Part shown: positions 1 to 12,035 of the stretch, piece after piece | How the letters are laid out: each line of letters starts with the position of its first letter | Position numbering within the stretch: the stretch's first letter is position 1 | DNA from: Hoplostethus atlanticus | Lineage: Eukaryota; Chordata; Actinopteri; Trachichthyiformes; Trachichthyidae | Assembly: GCA_034670405.1 (NCBI GenBank) | Contig: JAXDDX010000004.1 | Coordinates: 6,423,001 to 6,487,000 of the forward strand | DNA: 64,000 nt | Direction of reading: 5' to 3' | Translations under genes and position numbers: made by a program | Notes under the pieces: model-generated | Told to the model about the DNA's origin: nothing | What the model saw: only the letters and a program-made list of their open reading frames with translations | The model's database searches: none

Positions 1-1783
1 TTGAAGTTTTGACCTTTTTTCAGAGGAAGAGGGACAGAAACTTGTTCTGGTTTACTCAAATGGAGTTACACACGCAATAAACTGCCACCAAACCACACCA
101 GTTTGCTTACAATGAGCACATACATTTCCAACCCTGCTCCCAAAAGAAAGCCCGGGGTGCATTGTTGTCTGTAAAGAGGTATTCACAACATTTAAAGCAC
201 AGACCCACCGGTGGCACTGAAAGGAGAGGCACCACAATAACCCTGGCATAAGTGGAGTCATTGGTACAGGCTGACAGCTCGTAGAGCCCACATGCTATCT
301 TCTGCTGCTCTACTGTCCCAGTCCTCCTCTGTTCTCCTGTAGGTAATTACGGTGGTTAATCTTCTGCTTCTCCCCTGTCTCCTGCCCACTCCCTGCCTTC
401 CTTATTAGCCCTCCCTTGCCCACCTGAGATTTTTGTCTTCTACCTCCGCAATTTTTCCCCTCGTAGCAGCAGAGTAGTCCAATCAGAGTCGCCATTGTTT
501 ATTGTGATAAGTTGGGATAATGAACAAATGACCTGCCACCTGGAGCACTTAGAGCCTGGTGTTAAACTCGGGTTATAAAAACCTCTTCCAGCTCTATTGA
601 TTTACTGGCAACATTTGATTGTACCCCTGGGGCAGGGGGCCTGCAAGGCTGCACAGAGCTCTTACTGTTTTACAGTCCTTATTACACCAAACAAATAAAT
701 CTCCTGACCATTAATTCACTGGCTGTGCCCTCACTCTCCAGACTGATAGGCCAAAAAGCAGAGCAGATTCAGGCTGCTTGGCAGGCCAAGCCAGATAACT
801 AGCTAGTTAGAGGCATTGTTTCTTTCCATTTGCCCCATTCCATATTGGATTAGTAGACCACAGACAACTTTTGAGTGTTCTCGGAAGATTTTATGATCGC
901 TCGGGACAAATGCATGAGGAAATGATTTGAGTTGGGCTATCCTGTTTTTTTGTGAGCGACGGTCATTATTTCAATATCCTGTGAGGCTGTTTTATGATGC
1001 CCCCGCGGTGCTTTCTGGCTGTGTCTCCTCTATTTACGGAACTGGGACGTGGCACCTCATAGTTAACAACAGCCAACCTGAGGGATGGAGAGGGGGAGTC
1101 AGACCGGTCTGACTTTTACAACGGAAGGCAACTGTAAACACACACAGAGCCTGACAAATGGTACTGAGAACAGTGAGGCACCGGTCCCTGACCGAAGCCT
1201 AAATCATGTATACATTCAGCCCAGATGGTAATTTGAGAATGAGGCAATCCCCTTGTAAATGTTAATAAAGGGCCTGTCCAATGCAATTGATGATTCTATC
1301 AATGGTGTTGGAGTAAACCAGTTGACGAGGATGTTGCCTCATTTGCTCCGAAAAACAATAAGATGTAACCTATAATGCTATTATAAAATGGGTGATGTCA
1401 ATTCATGGGACACAAATGTGCATGCACACTCAAACTAAGTTAGACATGCACATGCACATGCACACGCACACACACAGGTTATATATACATTCAGCCCTAT
1501 CCCACTCCCTCTGGACCCCAATATTTCATTATACAGTGCTGTGCCAGAGTGATGAACAAACTGCCTCCAACACCAGAAGATGAAAGATTCACTGATTAGT
1601 CCTTGCCAACATGTTTACTATGGTTTGAATCACTACCATACCCCTTGATTGTAGACTTATGTAATGTAGGTTCAAATACGTTTTCCATCCAGCCCCCTGG
1701 TTTCCCTGTGGATACCAACGTATAATTGTCTGCATATGTGTAGCATGCACACATAATGTAGCTTCAGTTACACATAAAATATG

Positions 1784-1784
<1 letters not shown>

Positions 1785-1816
<32 letters not shown>
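1785..1816. repeat. (AC)n microsatellite
   Basis: A pure run of about 16 AC dinucleotides. An open frame on the minus strand crosses it and reads as a Val-Cys repeat, which is an artefact of the array. Confidence 0.95.
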
Positions 1817-1821
<5 letters not shown>

Positions 1822-1946
1822 GTTGAGAATCTTCAGAGAGTGATGTCACCTTCAAAAGAAAGACTGAAAGCTGCCAAAACCATGCTAACCTCAATGACTG
1901 GCTTAGATTAAACAGCTTGGCTAGCACACGCAATCACACGTGCACA

Positions 1947-1952
<6 letters not shown>

Positions 1953-1993
<41 letters not shown>
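1953..1993. repeat. (CA)n microsatellite
   Basis: A pure CA run of about 20 units, 137 bp downstream of the previous AC array. Shorter CA-like sequence flanks it on both sides (cacacg, acacacacag). Confidence 0.95.
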
Positions 1994-1995
<2 letters not shown>

Positions 1996-2716
1996 CCCAT
2001 CCATAAACACACACAGCATGCATGCCTGTGATGTAGCCCTGATCTCAGAAGTCCCCATTCAGTTGTGATGTCTTCATCATCCAGGCAGGGACCCTGGCGG
2101 GGGAGAGAGATGCCTCTTTATCATGCAGGACTTACTGGCCACAGTGTGGGGATCTTTCATGGGGGGGTGGAGCTTTGAACATCTCAGGTCTGTTGGATCT
2201 ACAGAAGATGTGTGTGCCTGGGAGACATAGAAGATGTTGGTTCACAGATACAGCACCTGTGCTCAGACTCAAAGTGAAGGATGCATCTTTTTCCCCCCTT
2301 GGCCAAACACGGCCTGTAAATGCTCATGTCCATACATAAGAGTAGTTATGATCATTTAATGTTCAAGACAGACCGTTTTTAGACTGCAGTGACAACGTTT
2401 CAGAGAGTCAGGCCAGATCAAAGGTATGTCTGGTTCTGTACTGCACACCATCTGGGAGTGCAGCCATTACGATGTGCTTAGTCAGGCCACCACTCGTCAC
2501 CGGGATAAAAGACACGACCACCAGACACTAACCAGCTAATCTGGGGAATCTTCTGTTAATCTGACAGGCCTTGTTGAATAATGGATATGTACATTATCAC
2601 AGAGGGAGGTGTCACGGGGGACGTTGTGGATCACTTTCCATGTAGTAGCTGGACATGACATATCTGTTATCAGCATGATTCCTAATGAGTTAATTCACAG
2701 GTGAGAGTACGTTTAG

Positions 2717-2718
<2 letters not shown>

Positions 2719-2747
<29 letters not shown>
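2719..2747. repeat. (GT)n microsatellite
   Basis: About 14 uninterrupted GT units in otherwise unique sequence. Confidence 0.95.
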
Positions 2748-2749
<2 letters not shown>

Positions 2750-3176
2750 ATTAATATGGCTCTGAACCTGCCAACAGTCTAATCACCTATCTAAAACAAC
2801 ATGACCGATGGATGAAAAATGAAAACGTGCACGCTACCACGCTACCAAGTTCACAGTGAATACCCAACGCCAAGGTGTCTACATCCAGAACCCACCCTTG
2901 ATACAGTTCTTCCTGATGCTCCTCACCCCCGTTGGCCCCCCATTTCATTCCACTTCCTACCGGGAGCGGGGGGGGCCCGGCTTTACCTTTCAACCACAAC
3001 ACGGTAGCTGTCACAGCACACAACACGCACACACACACACATCCCCGAGCATGGCGCAAGAGGCATGTGACATCTGTTCTCTCTCCGGTGGGCTCCTCAT
3101 GTCCTCGACCTCACCCGCAATCTTTTCTGCACCTGGTAGGGAGGAGGGGGGTAACTGTATGACAGGGGAACATAGA

Positions 3177-3222
3177 GTGTTGTGTGTGTGTGTTGTGTGT
3201 GTGTGTGTGTGTGTGTGTGTGG
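3177..3222. repeat. (GT)n microsatellite, interrupted
   Basis: About 46 bases of GT units with one TGTTG interruption near 3192, followed by a G-rich flank. Frames on both strands cross it and give Val-Cys or His-Thr peptides, which should not be read as proteins. Confidence 0.93.
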
Positions 3223-3537
3223 TGGGGGTGCAGTCAACCACAACATCAGTCAAGACCACCACCACCCTTCCTCCCACCATCACCTACTTTTTCCTCTTCG
3301 TGACCTTGACCTGAGTTTGGTGGTTCTTTGACAGCATAGGTCCTTGTTGACTCCAGCTGATGTGAGTGTGCATGGTGTGTACGCTGCAGTGAGGTTGAAA
3401 AATCAAAGCATGGGGGTGACCCTTATATAACTGCACACTGAGGAAGAGCGCTGCAGGGCCAAAGACCTCTATGCTCGAGATAGTCTGATATGTTGTAAAA
3501 TGGCTAAACTGTGATTCAGAGTTTTTTGGGAAGTGGT

Positions 3538-3785
3538 AGTGGTTAGAGATGTGGGAGTGTGACCAGAATGTTACTGGTTTAAATCAGCAGACCAGCTGGA
3601 AACATCTGGACAGGGAAAGTAAAGGAGAAGCACTCCCCAACAACTACCATCGAAGTGCCCTTGAGCAATGTGAGTGAAATCCCAACTCAGCAGCCAATAA
3701 TAGCAGGCTGGTGTTGCAATAGGCAGCTTCCAGGCATTGATGTGTGTAACTGTATGAGTGTATAGCAGGTCATTACTAAAAAAAG
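3538..3785 (+). mobile_element. tRNA-derived SINE (teleost type), degraded
   Basis: The stretch starts with an RNA polymerase III A-box-like segment (gtggttagagatgtggg, 3539-3555). A B-box-like segment (ggtttaaatc, 3576-3585) follows, at the spacing of a tRNA-like head. Downstream is the body common in fish SINEs, with words such as gaccagctgg, gtgcccttgagcaa and gtgtaactgtatgagtgta. It ends in an A-rich tail (actaaaaaaagag) near 3785. SINEs are copied by LINE-encoded enzymes and encode no protein. The B box differs from the ideal GGTTCGAATC at two positions, so the copy is probably old and inactive. I am confident of the class but cannot name the family. Confidence 0.72.
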
Positions 3786-4029
3786 AGCACAGCGCCTGCT
3801 AGGGAAACACTGACTGGCTGCACAGAGGTGAAAGGAAACGATCGTCTGCTTTTCTAATCTAATGTACTAAACTAAATTTGATTTTCCTCTCGAATGAGCT
3901 AGTGTGTTTTAATCTGGTGTCGTGTCTTTTTTTCTTTCTGCTCTGTGCTCTGATATGTCGTGTCTCCATGGTGTGAGAACCGTAGGTGCCTTGTAGCAAA
4001 GCCTGTGTCTGTTTAGCACATTGACTCAG

Positions 4030-4110
4030 CAGGGTCATGGGTTGGTTGGCTCAGGCTCAGCCCCCTAACAGCCTTTTGAAATCATTAAGTAATGAAGCGG
4101 GTGCCAATCA
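4030..4110. promoter_or_regulatory. Candidate enhancer fragment with homeodomain dyad
   Basis: Contains a perfect inverted repeat, TCATTA-AG-TAATGA, at 4082-4095. It presents two TAAT homeodomain cores facing each other across two bases, a layout bound by dimers of paired-class homeodomains. A CCAAT word follows at about 4104. Function is inferred from motif shape alone. Confidence 0.25.
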
Positions 4111-4221
4111 AATATAAATGCATCCACAAGCCAGGATCCCTTTTATGTTTCAAACCATAAATACTCTTGGATTTCCCTCAGAGTGAAATATATCAAAGCT
4201 GCTTCCAACATCTGTTATCCT

Positions 4222-4249
4222 CCCCCCCCCCCCCCCCCCCAAAAAAAAA
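4222..4249. repeat. Poly-C/poly-A homopolymer junction
   Basis: Nineteen C residues are followed directly by nine A residues. Such runs are prone to assembly and length error, so the exact length is uncertain. Confidence 0.9.
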
Positions 4250-4699
4250 GTGCAGGAAGAGTGCGGGCCAATCACACTCGCTGTGCACCAAACTGTTTCA
4301 TAATCCATGAGGTACAAGGCAGTTATGTTTACTTGTTCCTTAATCTGTTAATTGATTTGTTAATTGATCGCTTAGTCTGTCAAAGGTCCTGGCCTACAGC
4401 CGTTGTGACTGAATGCACTGTAATTGTTTTGTTGCACTTAAAAAACACACGAACACAAACACCTGCCCCCAAAAACATACAGTGAGATAACCAAACCCCC
4501 CTCAGATGCAAGCCTCTTGATACTCGCTGCTTATTGTGAGCGCAGCCACCGCTGACCTTGGCTCACGTATCCATAGCGTGCTCCTTCCCTAGCCCTCTCC
4601 ATCCATCCCGCTCTCTCTAGAGTGGCCCCTGGCCTGCAGTTTATTGGGGGGCCTGGAGCCAGCTTCCCATCCTAGACAGGCCCTAATCTGGGAGGCAAA

Positions 4700-5110
4700 T
4701 GATAAGGCTGAGGTTTACAGGCGGGGCTTTGCACACTCACCAAAATTTGCATTTAAAGGCCCTCAAGTAATCTTTAGGCTTATTTAAATCTCAGCAAGAC
4801 ACTAGCAGGAGAGATGGAGGGGGGAAATTCTGCAGATCCACCTCCAGTGCTTCTTTCCCATGGTAGACCAAATCCCTACCATAAATGAGCGAGGATGAGG
4901 ATTGCCTTGCCGTTCTCACAGAGAGCCTGTCTCTGTATTATCAATGGAATTTAATTGACGGAGAATTATTTTGGCTCTCCACATCCAAATAAAACCGCTG
5001 CCTGGGACAAAAGCTCCAACCATCACTGTAAAGCGGTTTGTGAAAAAGGCCATATTTTTTTGCCAGAAAAATATGGAGGCTATTGACATATTGTAGTCCA
5101 AGAATGGTGA
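4700..5110. promoter_or_regulatory. Candidate conserved noncoding element
   Basis: Repeat-free sequence rich in AT-core words embedded in mixed composition, with a perfect POU octamer (ATTTGCAT) at 4745-4752. Other features are a TTTAATTGACGG word near 4949 and an imperfect dyad around ccatatttttttgccagaaaaatatgg at about 5050-5075. This texture is typical of teleost developmental enhancers, but only an alignment can show conservation. Confidence 0.28.
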
Positions 5111-6839
5111 TCAGAGAGTTTTCTCTACATGAGGAGGTTTGATTATGTATTTTTACACATGCTCTATTTTTTTGTGATTATATAAAAAGTGAAAGAAACA
5201 TTTGCATGTGCTATAAAACCCCACACAGGGATTACTGCCTTTGTGGCTGTAACCACCTTAGTTAAACGCATTATTGGTCCTTTCTTGTTCGTATTATTTT
5301 TAAAACCCCCGAACTCAGTATGTTTCTCTTCTGTTATGTTTTTCTTTTTGTATTTGATTCAATTATTTATTCTATAAAAAGCCAAAAATGGAAAACACAA
5401 AAATGAAAACAGTTGCTGGCACACAGTTAGACTATATTGTTTCCCAGTAGCTGTTTCAGTGTATGCACCAGCTGCTCCAGCTATAGTTGTTATTGCTGTC
5501 AGCATATGCACTAGTTCACTGGCATCAGGTCCTGCAGTATGTATACCATAACAGCACAATGCTTCTGCTCAGCCGATTCGCGTCAGCGTCAGGGGGTTAT
5601 TTTCAGTGTGGGACTGTATGGTGCATCCTACACGTCCAGAAGGGATTTGAAAGATTAATCCTCACCTTTCCGATTGAATGTATGTAATTTGGTTTGACAA
5701 ACACCAGCCCTACAGGGACGTTTTCTTCATTAATACTTGACAATGTGCCTTGCGTCCCAGGCCTGAGGAGATGTAGCGCTGTGACGGACCAGAGCATTAA
5801 AGTGACCCAGATTCAATCTTTCTTTCTTTTACTTCCATGCTTTTAACACTGAGTGTAGCACCTGTGATACAATATTCAGTTGTGGACGCTGCAAAGACGG
5901 CGTGTGAACAGCCATGACAACAGGCCGCACAGACGAGACGGGATCTGATGAGCCTCTCAGACTGTAATATACACTGAAATATTCAGAGGTGGACAGGGGT
6001 GTTCGGAAATATTTTTTGAGGAAGTAGCAGAAATCTGTGTGACACCCTTATGCACAATACTGGCATGATGTCCGGCTGTGTGCGTAGCCGATTTCAGGTG
6101 AGTTTAATAATGTTTTAGCGCTTTAAGTCAAGAAGCAGCAACGTTTATTGTTCACTGAAGATATTTCCGCAGCGGAGATGGTGATTTTACTCTTACTTAA
6201 ATGGGACATTGACAAAAAAACACTTATGTAACAAAAATATAGTGTGAGCTACATTGCTATTCCATTACAAAGTAACAACATGGCACAACATTGTGATTTA
6301 AAAAATGACAGGATTTTAGCCAGTCGCTATAAATTCATGAAGGTGGCAAGGACTTTCTAGACTGTTAAGTTCTTCGCTCCACCAGCGGACAAAATAAAGA
6401 AAAATACTCAGGGGGGAAATGACATTTGTAAATAACATGCACAGTATATATTATTAACCAACAATAAGATTGGTGGATGACATTACAGTGTGGAAAGGAT
6501 AAACCTGATATCATATCTAATACTCTGCCTTTCTCTTTAGCATAACCCTCTTCACAGCCCGCAGACAGGTCAAATAAAACTCATGCATATAAAAGCCATG
6601 GCCCTGGGCGAAGATTTAACCAGCCCCGATGAGTCCCAGGGCTCAATGTGGTGAACAAAAAAACACCCCTAGCCTGCTGCCAATCTGGCTCCGAGAAATA
6701 TGAGGACACAGGAAAAAGAGATCTGGACAGGAGCTCCCTCCATCTCCTGAACTAACCCCTGGCTTGGCTTCCCAGTCACACTATAGAGACCCTGCTCACT
6801 CTTCCGTGCCACAGCCACTTCCTACCGGCTCTAAACAAT

Positions 6840-7015
6840 GCAGACTCCATTTGGGGCTGCCGTAATGGCTGACTGCTTGACATAACCCTTGTCAGTGAGA
6901 GCTGAGATAGGTGACACTTGACAGATGTGTAATTGCTGGAAGAGCTCACTGACAGGTGGATGAGCTTAAAGACACCTGATATGCTCCTGAGCCTGTTGAC
7001 GGAGGGGATTACACC
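6840..7015. promoter_or_regulatory. Candidate enhancer with paired TGACAG sites
   Basis: Two TGACAG words, the core bound by MEIS/PREP/TGIF TALE homeodomains, lie at 6919-6924 and 6950-6955 in the same orientation. They are 31 bp apart, close to three helical turns. The second overlaps an E-box-like CAGGTG. The block is free of simple repeats, and its regulatory role is inferred. Confidence 0.27.
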
Positions 7016-7061
7016 TTTAAGTAGCAGTCAGTTTCTTCAGTGTTTTTTTTTCTGTGTACTT

Positions 7062-7082
7062 AAAAAAAAAAAAAAAAAAAAA
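7062..7082. repeat. Poly-A run
   Basis: Twenty-one A residues, preceded by a T-rich segment (tgtttttttttctg). I see no retroposon body upstream, so I record it only as a homopolymer. Confidence 0.9.
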
Positions 7083-8079
7083 CATTTCCAAACACAATTT
7101 TGAGTCATTTATTCCAAGTGAAATTGGTTTGATTTGAGCCAAGATATGAGCCAAGACTGAAAGAGAGAAAGGTTAAGTCTCCAGTAATAACCCCTATTTA
7201 ATACATCCTCATATATTGTCTGTGAGGTCTTGTATGCTTTCGACACCATCCGACCGGGCTTGTAAAGCCTGCGCCGAGGCATGATAGCTTTCCTTCTCAG
7301 GTCAGCCCAGGTGATACGGCACCAGAAGCCAGAGATAGCACCCCGCCCCTATAAGAGACAGGAAGTGAGATAAACATTCGCTCCTTGATTAGGAGCCAGG
7401 GTGTGGGCTGCCATGTGGGAGGTGGTGCAATCATAAGGGTGGAACAGCAAGATGTGCATGGGGAGGTGTGTGGGGGTGGGGTGGGGGGGTGTTTTATGTG
7501 TGGGACTGTAATGCAAATCAATGATCTCCTTCAGTGCAGAGCAGAACAGCACAATGCCTGCACACCTGTCCATCATTCAACATCTCCTGTTCCACCTCTT
7601 GAAGCTCAGTGAGAAAAAAAAAAATCGCTTTAGTTCACAGTCAAGGGGTTGAAAGGAGGCGAGGGGAGGGAAGGAGGTGTGCTTAGAGGCCCAGACATTC
7701 ACTTTTCTTTTTCCTTGCCGACAAGACCATGTTATTAGAACTGCAGTTACTAAATTGGGAGGAGGGAGAGCTATGCTTTTGGATGTGACCTCAATTGCAC
7801 AGGCACACTATCTCAACCCAAGTCTCATTTCACAGAAAAAGAAGGGGAGAGAGAAAAGAGAAATTGACAATGTATTTGTATCATCATGCATAGACACCGT
7901 ATAGAGATTCAGAGATGATGTAGGAGGGCTGTGGCTCTAGCTGCACCCTAGAAGCTCAGCTCAGTTCATTGGGGGTATTTTCACTTATAATTGGGGTAGC
8001 TTTCATCTTGCCTGCCAAAAGGCATAACAGCAAAGAAGAGTACCAAGAGGGAGCTATCACTTCCCCTATTTCCTGGCCC

Positions 8080-8290
8080 CAGACAAAGGCATCCAGGCAG
8101 GCAGCCCGCTGAAGATGATGTATTTCTGATCAAAGAGCCTGGAGTTGTCAGCAGCCTGGGCTAGCACAGCAACCTGATTGCTCCTGGATAGATTTGTCCC
8201 TTTGATCAGAGCAGACTCTGACTGCAGGCACTGTTTATGCAAAGAAAAGACGGCAGAGAGAAATCTACCCGGCGTAATGTGGAATCAGGC
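8080..8290. promoter_or_regulatory. Candidate enhancer with inverted TCF/LEF-like pair
   Basis: CTGATCAAAG at 8126-8135 and its exact reverse complement CTTTGATCAG at 8200-8209 form an inverted pair of 10-mers. Each contains the TCF/LEF word CTTTGATC. Between and around them are GATTG and TTTGTCC words, and tttatgcaaag at about 8234-8244 is a near-octamer. The block contains no simple repeats. Response to Wnt signalling would be an inference from the motif only. Confidence 0.33.
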
Positions 8291-9426
8291 ATTGGACTGG
8301 GGGAAGGACTTTAGCTTGAGGATATATTGGCTCACATAATAACACAGGATGATATCTCTTATAATTACAGCTAATGAGATAACATTTTCTGCTACTTGTT
8401 GCTGGGATGCTTTTTTTGCGCTAACAGCAAAATATTTTACTTGTACATTACCCTTGATAAGCCGATAAAATTCTGTGTCTAATTACAAGCAGACACATCA
8501 GATATAAGGGAGAGATAATGTAATGCACTTGAACAACTGGTATTTTTACAAAGTGATCCGTTCGTTACACTATTCAAACAGCTTGCACATAATGCAAATA
8601 ACCACTGGCGATGAATTGTAACATAAATGTATTTAGACTTTAAAAGGCACTTAATTTTGTCATAATATATTGATATATATTCTCCTGGCTGGGGTTAAGA
8701 CTAGCGCGATATAAATGTATTTGTGCTGAGAAATATTAATGTCCTTGGTCTGCAGGAGAGCGTCGACAAATCCCACAGCGACCTTGGTCATGTTTTGTCT
8801 GAATTGAATAGAGCAGTCCGTGCAGCTGTCTTACACCGAGGTACAAGGGTTCAAACACTAAAATGTCAAGCACACTTGACTTTAAAAGGCCCGTGGACGG
8901 TTATGGTGGGGTGTGATACCCAACATGGACCATTTCAGCTACAAACCATCAGAGAATTGCGTGCATGCCAAAGACACTGAACTCTGTATAGGCTAGCATA
9001 AATTTGGGTGTAAAATTAGTAGTTGGAAAAATAAAAAAATGAATCTGTTTACATCCTTTTTGAACACGTCTTGACAATATCTCCATAAATACATATTGAA
9101 TTCCCTGCTGTGTCTGAATATACATTTCTGGAAAAGACAGAAAAGTAAAGAGGACTAGTCAAAAATAACATTTAGTTTGTTTTCTTTTTCCTCTTTCTGC
9201 ATGTGCAGGCCATATCTTTCAAAGGACATCAGACTTTTCTGTTTTCCCGTCTCTTCTGTCATGTTAAAGATTAAAACGGTAGAGCTCAGCACGTCTCCCG
9301 CTGAGAGGCGTCAGAGGCAAGGTTAAATCACGGATGTAAAACACCTTATCTCAGTTTTTACATGTATTCTATTCATTTTTCTTTATTTTCATCTATTGGT
9401 GACAGGTGCTATTTAAACGGTTTTAA

Positions 9427-9444
9427 GACACACACACACACACA
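9427..9444. repeat. (CA)n microsatellite, short
   Basis: Nine CA units followed by a tgcacacatgcac extension. Confidence 0.9.
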
Positions 9445-11429
9445 TGCACACATGCACTCTAAGTCAATGGAAACAGGGTTATGTAAGCTGTGATTAACAT
9501 ATCTGACGGCTGCATTTGGGTCAAACAGTGATGGGTAATTCAGGTCATTTCTGACAGCTGATGAAAACAGAAATCATCATGGCGGGCGGTGGGCGTAATT
9601 ATGTATTTATGAGTGGAAGAGGACCTTGGGGGGAGCAGGCGGAGGAGACGAGCGCGTACAGAGGAGCGTCTCTGAGTGCTGCGTACCTTGCCATGCTACT
9701 GTAATGACAGCTCATTTCCCTGTGTGGGTGTTTTCCTCAGCTTTTGTTAGTCCCACCAGCTTACTGTACCTGCCAGCCAAGCCTTTTATGGACAGTACAG
9801 GAGGGTAAAGTGTTGTATTATTAAGAGATGAATGCTCTGCCGAGACCCCAGCCGGGGAGAGGGAAAAACATTGTAGGACTCACCCAAAGGGCTGCTCCGT
9901 GGCAGCTTGTTTGTGTTCTGAGAGACACTGCCGGGAGGTTTAGGCAGATTTAAAAGATGCATTTGATGATGAGTTATGCAGGGCGTAAATACACCTACCT
10001 CCTGCACTGCATGGATCTGCTTCTGTCTGCAGCAACGTCTTGTTCTCCAACACCAGCTAAGAGCTTGTTCACTGTGCCTTACTGTACACAATACCATATA
10101 TGGTCATTTATGTCAGTAATTCACTTGATTTTGTGTTGTATTTATTCTGACATGGAACAAATCATATTGCATCTGGATAGAAAGGCAGCAGTGTTTGTGT
10201 GTGCTGTAAGCTGCACGCTCAGCAAGCTACACACATCTATTGGAATAAATAAATAATAATAAATAAAATATTGTATTTTAATTGCAGAACATTGTCGCGT
10301 CTACTGAATGTGATATTTGAATCTGCGTGAATCCTTAACTTGTGTCATGTCACTCCAGTCTACAGTTCAGTGGCCCCGTATACAACAGACAGGGAGCTGA
10401 AAAAGGATGCAAATAAACCCCCGGAGCTAAATCAAAACCATCTTCAAATCAAACCCCCGGCAACGCTCTCTCTTCCTTCCTCCGTCGCTCTCCTGTGACA
10501 TTTGTGATATGGGGAACACTTTCCAATCTATGGCTGTCTACTCCATCGGCCATGTAAAGTTTAATGAGCACCTTTTGTGGAGTCATATGAATAATGTATA
10601 CATTACGCTGCCTTAAAGTACCTATGGTGCATCTGTCTCCTGGACGGACAGAAGCCACTGTGAAGGACCACTGAAAATTAAAAAGCCTGAGGGAAGAAGA
10701 AGAAGGGGAGAGATAGAAGAGGCGAAAAGTTGAAGGCAGTCACCTTAATGTGAATGTGTCAGTGTGCCACTTCCAATGCAGAAATAGAAAATCATCAGCA
10801 CAAGCGCAGAGCACGCACCCCCCCCTCCCCTCCACACTCTCTATTTCCCCCTGTCTGTTGGGTTGCTCATCTGTCTCAACACAAGTCTTCACATAAGGAA
10901 CTGAACATGCAGTGACATGGAAAGGAGAAAGAATGATTTCTTGGAAATTCTGGAGCACAGCAGGTGACGGGAGGAAAAAGACAAGTCGGTATAAAGCAGA
11001 CAATCCTGTTCCTGCACTCCCGCGGTTAGCATTGATCTCTGATGTAAAAGGAAATGGAGCACTGTGCTGTAGATGACAAGCTCGCCATTGTAAGGGAAAT
11101 GTGTTAAAAAAGACACTCAATAGTGCACTTTGAGGACAACGCATGAGACGTGCAGAGGAAAGTATGTACTTTAAAGGTTACGGTAAATAAGGCAAGACAA
11201 TAAATGATTTTTGCTTGTGCACATTTGAAATGAATTCAAAAGGAATGGTTTGATTTTAAGAGTCACCGGTGTAAAATAAAATGAACCTATTCAACGGACG
11301 GCTGAAAGCAGGTTAATTGTTACTGGCAATTCATTTTTCCCCCCAGACTATCGTCTCAGACCCCTATTGAGAGACAAGCACCCAAGCCTTTAACCTCTTT
11401 GAGCTTGGAAGCATAGCCCTTCTCCTCTT

Positions 11430-12035
11430 CCTCCCTCCCTCCCTCCCTCCCTCCCTCCATGCTGTGCTCATCCAGTCCCCTCTGTCACATAGCCCTCAGC
11501 CAAGTGTTCACTGGCGAAATTAGAAATCTCCTGCGTGATAGCTGCAGTTCCACCAAGCCCCCTCCCCCCCCCCCCCCCCCCCCCATTGAAAAGATTGGTG
11601 GGCCTCTATCTTCTGAGGGATCTGCTCCCTGTTGAATAAGCAATGGAGCGTCTCCCCCCTCCTTCACTTGTCCACGCCAGGCTGGCCTGAGCGACCCTCC
11701 CCTCCCACACTTTCTCCCCCCCCCCCTTCTCCTCCTCCCCTAACCCCTGTCCCCGTCTCCACAGATTGTGCACCCCCCACCCTCCACCCCCTCCCCTCAG
11801 CCCTCGCTCTCAGTCGACAGGGGCTACATGGACACACAAAAGAAGGCTCCGGCTTAGTGGCCTCGTGATGGATGCATTTTCATAGGCCAATCTCTGTTAT
11901 CTTGGAGAAACAGGTCTCAGCCTCCATTCTCTCAGGGCTTTACAGCTTTCTCTCTGCCATTCACCCCCGTCCACCCCTCCCTCCTCTCCTCATCCCCCTC
12001 CCTCCATCCCTCCATCCTCCTCCACCATTTTCCGA
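11430..12035. repeat. Pyrimidine-rich low-complexity block
   Basis: The plus strand is strongly C/T-rich over about 600 bp. It includes a (CTCC)n tract at 11431-11458, a 21-base C run at 11564-11584, CCCTCCTCC-like sequence at 11695-11800 and again at 11965-12020. Proline- and serine-rich frames on the plus strand are products of this composition. The G-rich complement could form quadruplex or triplex structures, which is an inference. Confidence 0.75.

Larger units (their letters stand above)
1..3530. other. Unique noncoding DNA with CA/GT microsatellites
   Basis: No frame in this stretch resembles a known protein, and the longer frames run through CA or GT arrays. It holds unique sequence broken by microsatellites at about 1443-1477, 1785-1816, 1953-1993, 2719-2747 and 3177-3222. 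The first 900 bases contain no obvious repeat and have mixed composition, so they could hold regulatory DNA, but I see no decisive motif. A TCF/LEF-like word (CTTTGATC on the minus strand) lies at about 2416-2424. No RNA gene, promoter or CpG-rich island was recognised. Confidence 0.55.

Noticed and set aside
8838..8860. tRNA B-box-like word (gggttcaaacact)
   Set aside because: No A box at the right distance and no cloverleaf pairing. The same applies to ggttcaaatac near 1670.
10740..11144. 134-codon minus-strand frame
   Set aside because: No recognisable domain. Cys/Phe-rich stretches look random, and a second frame overlaps it.
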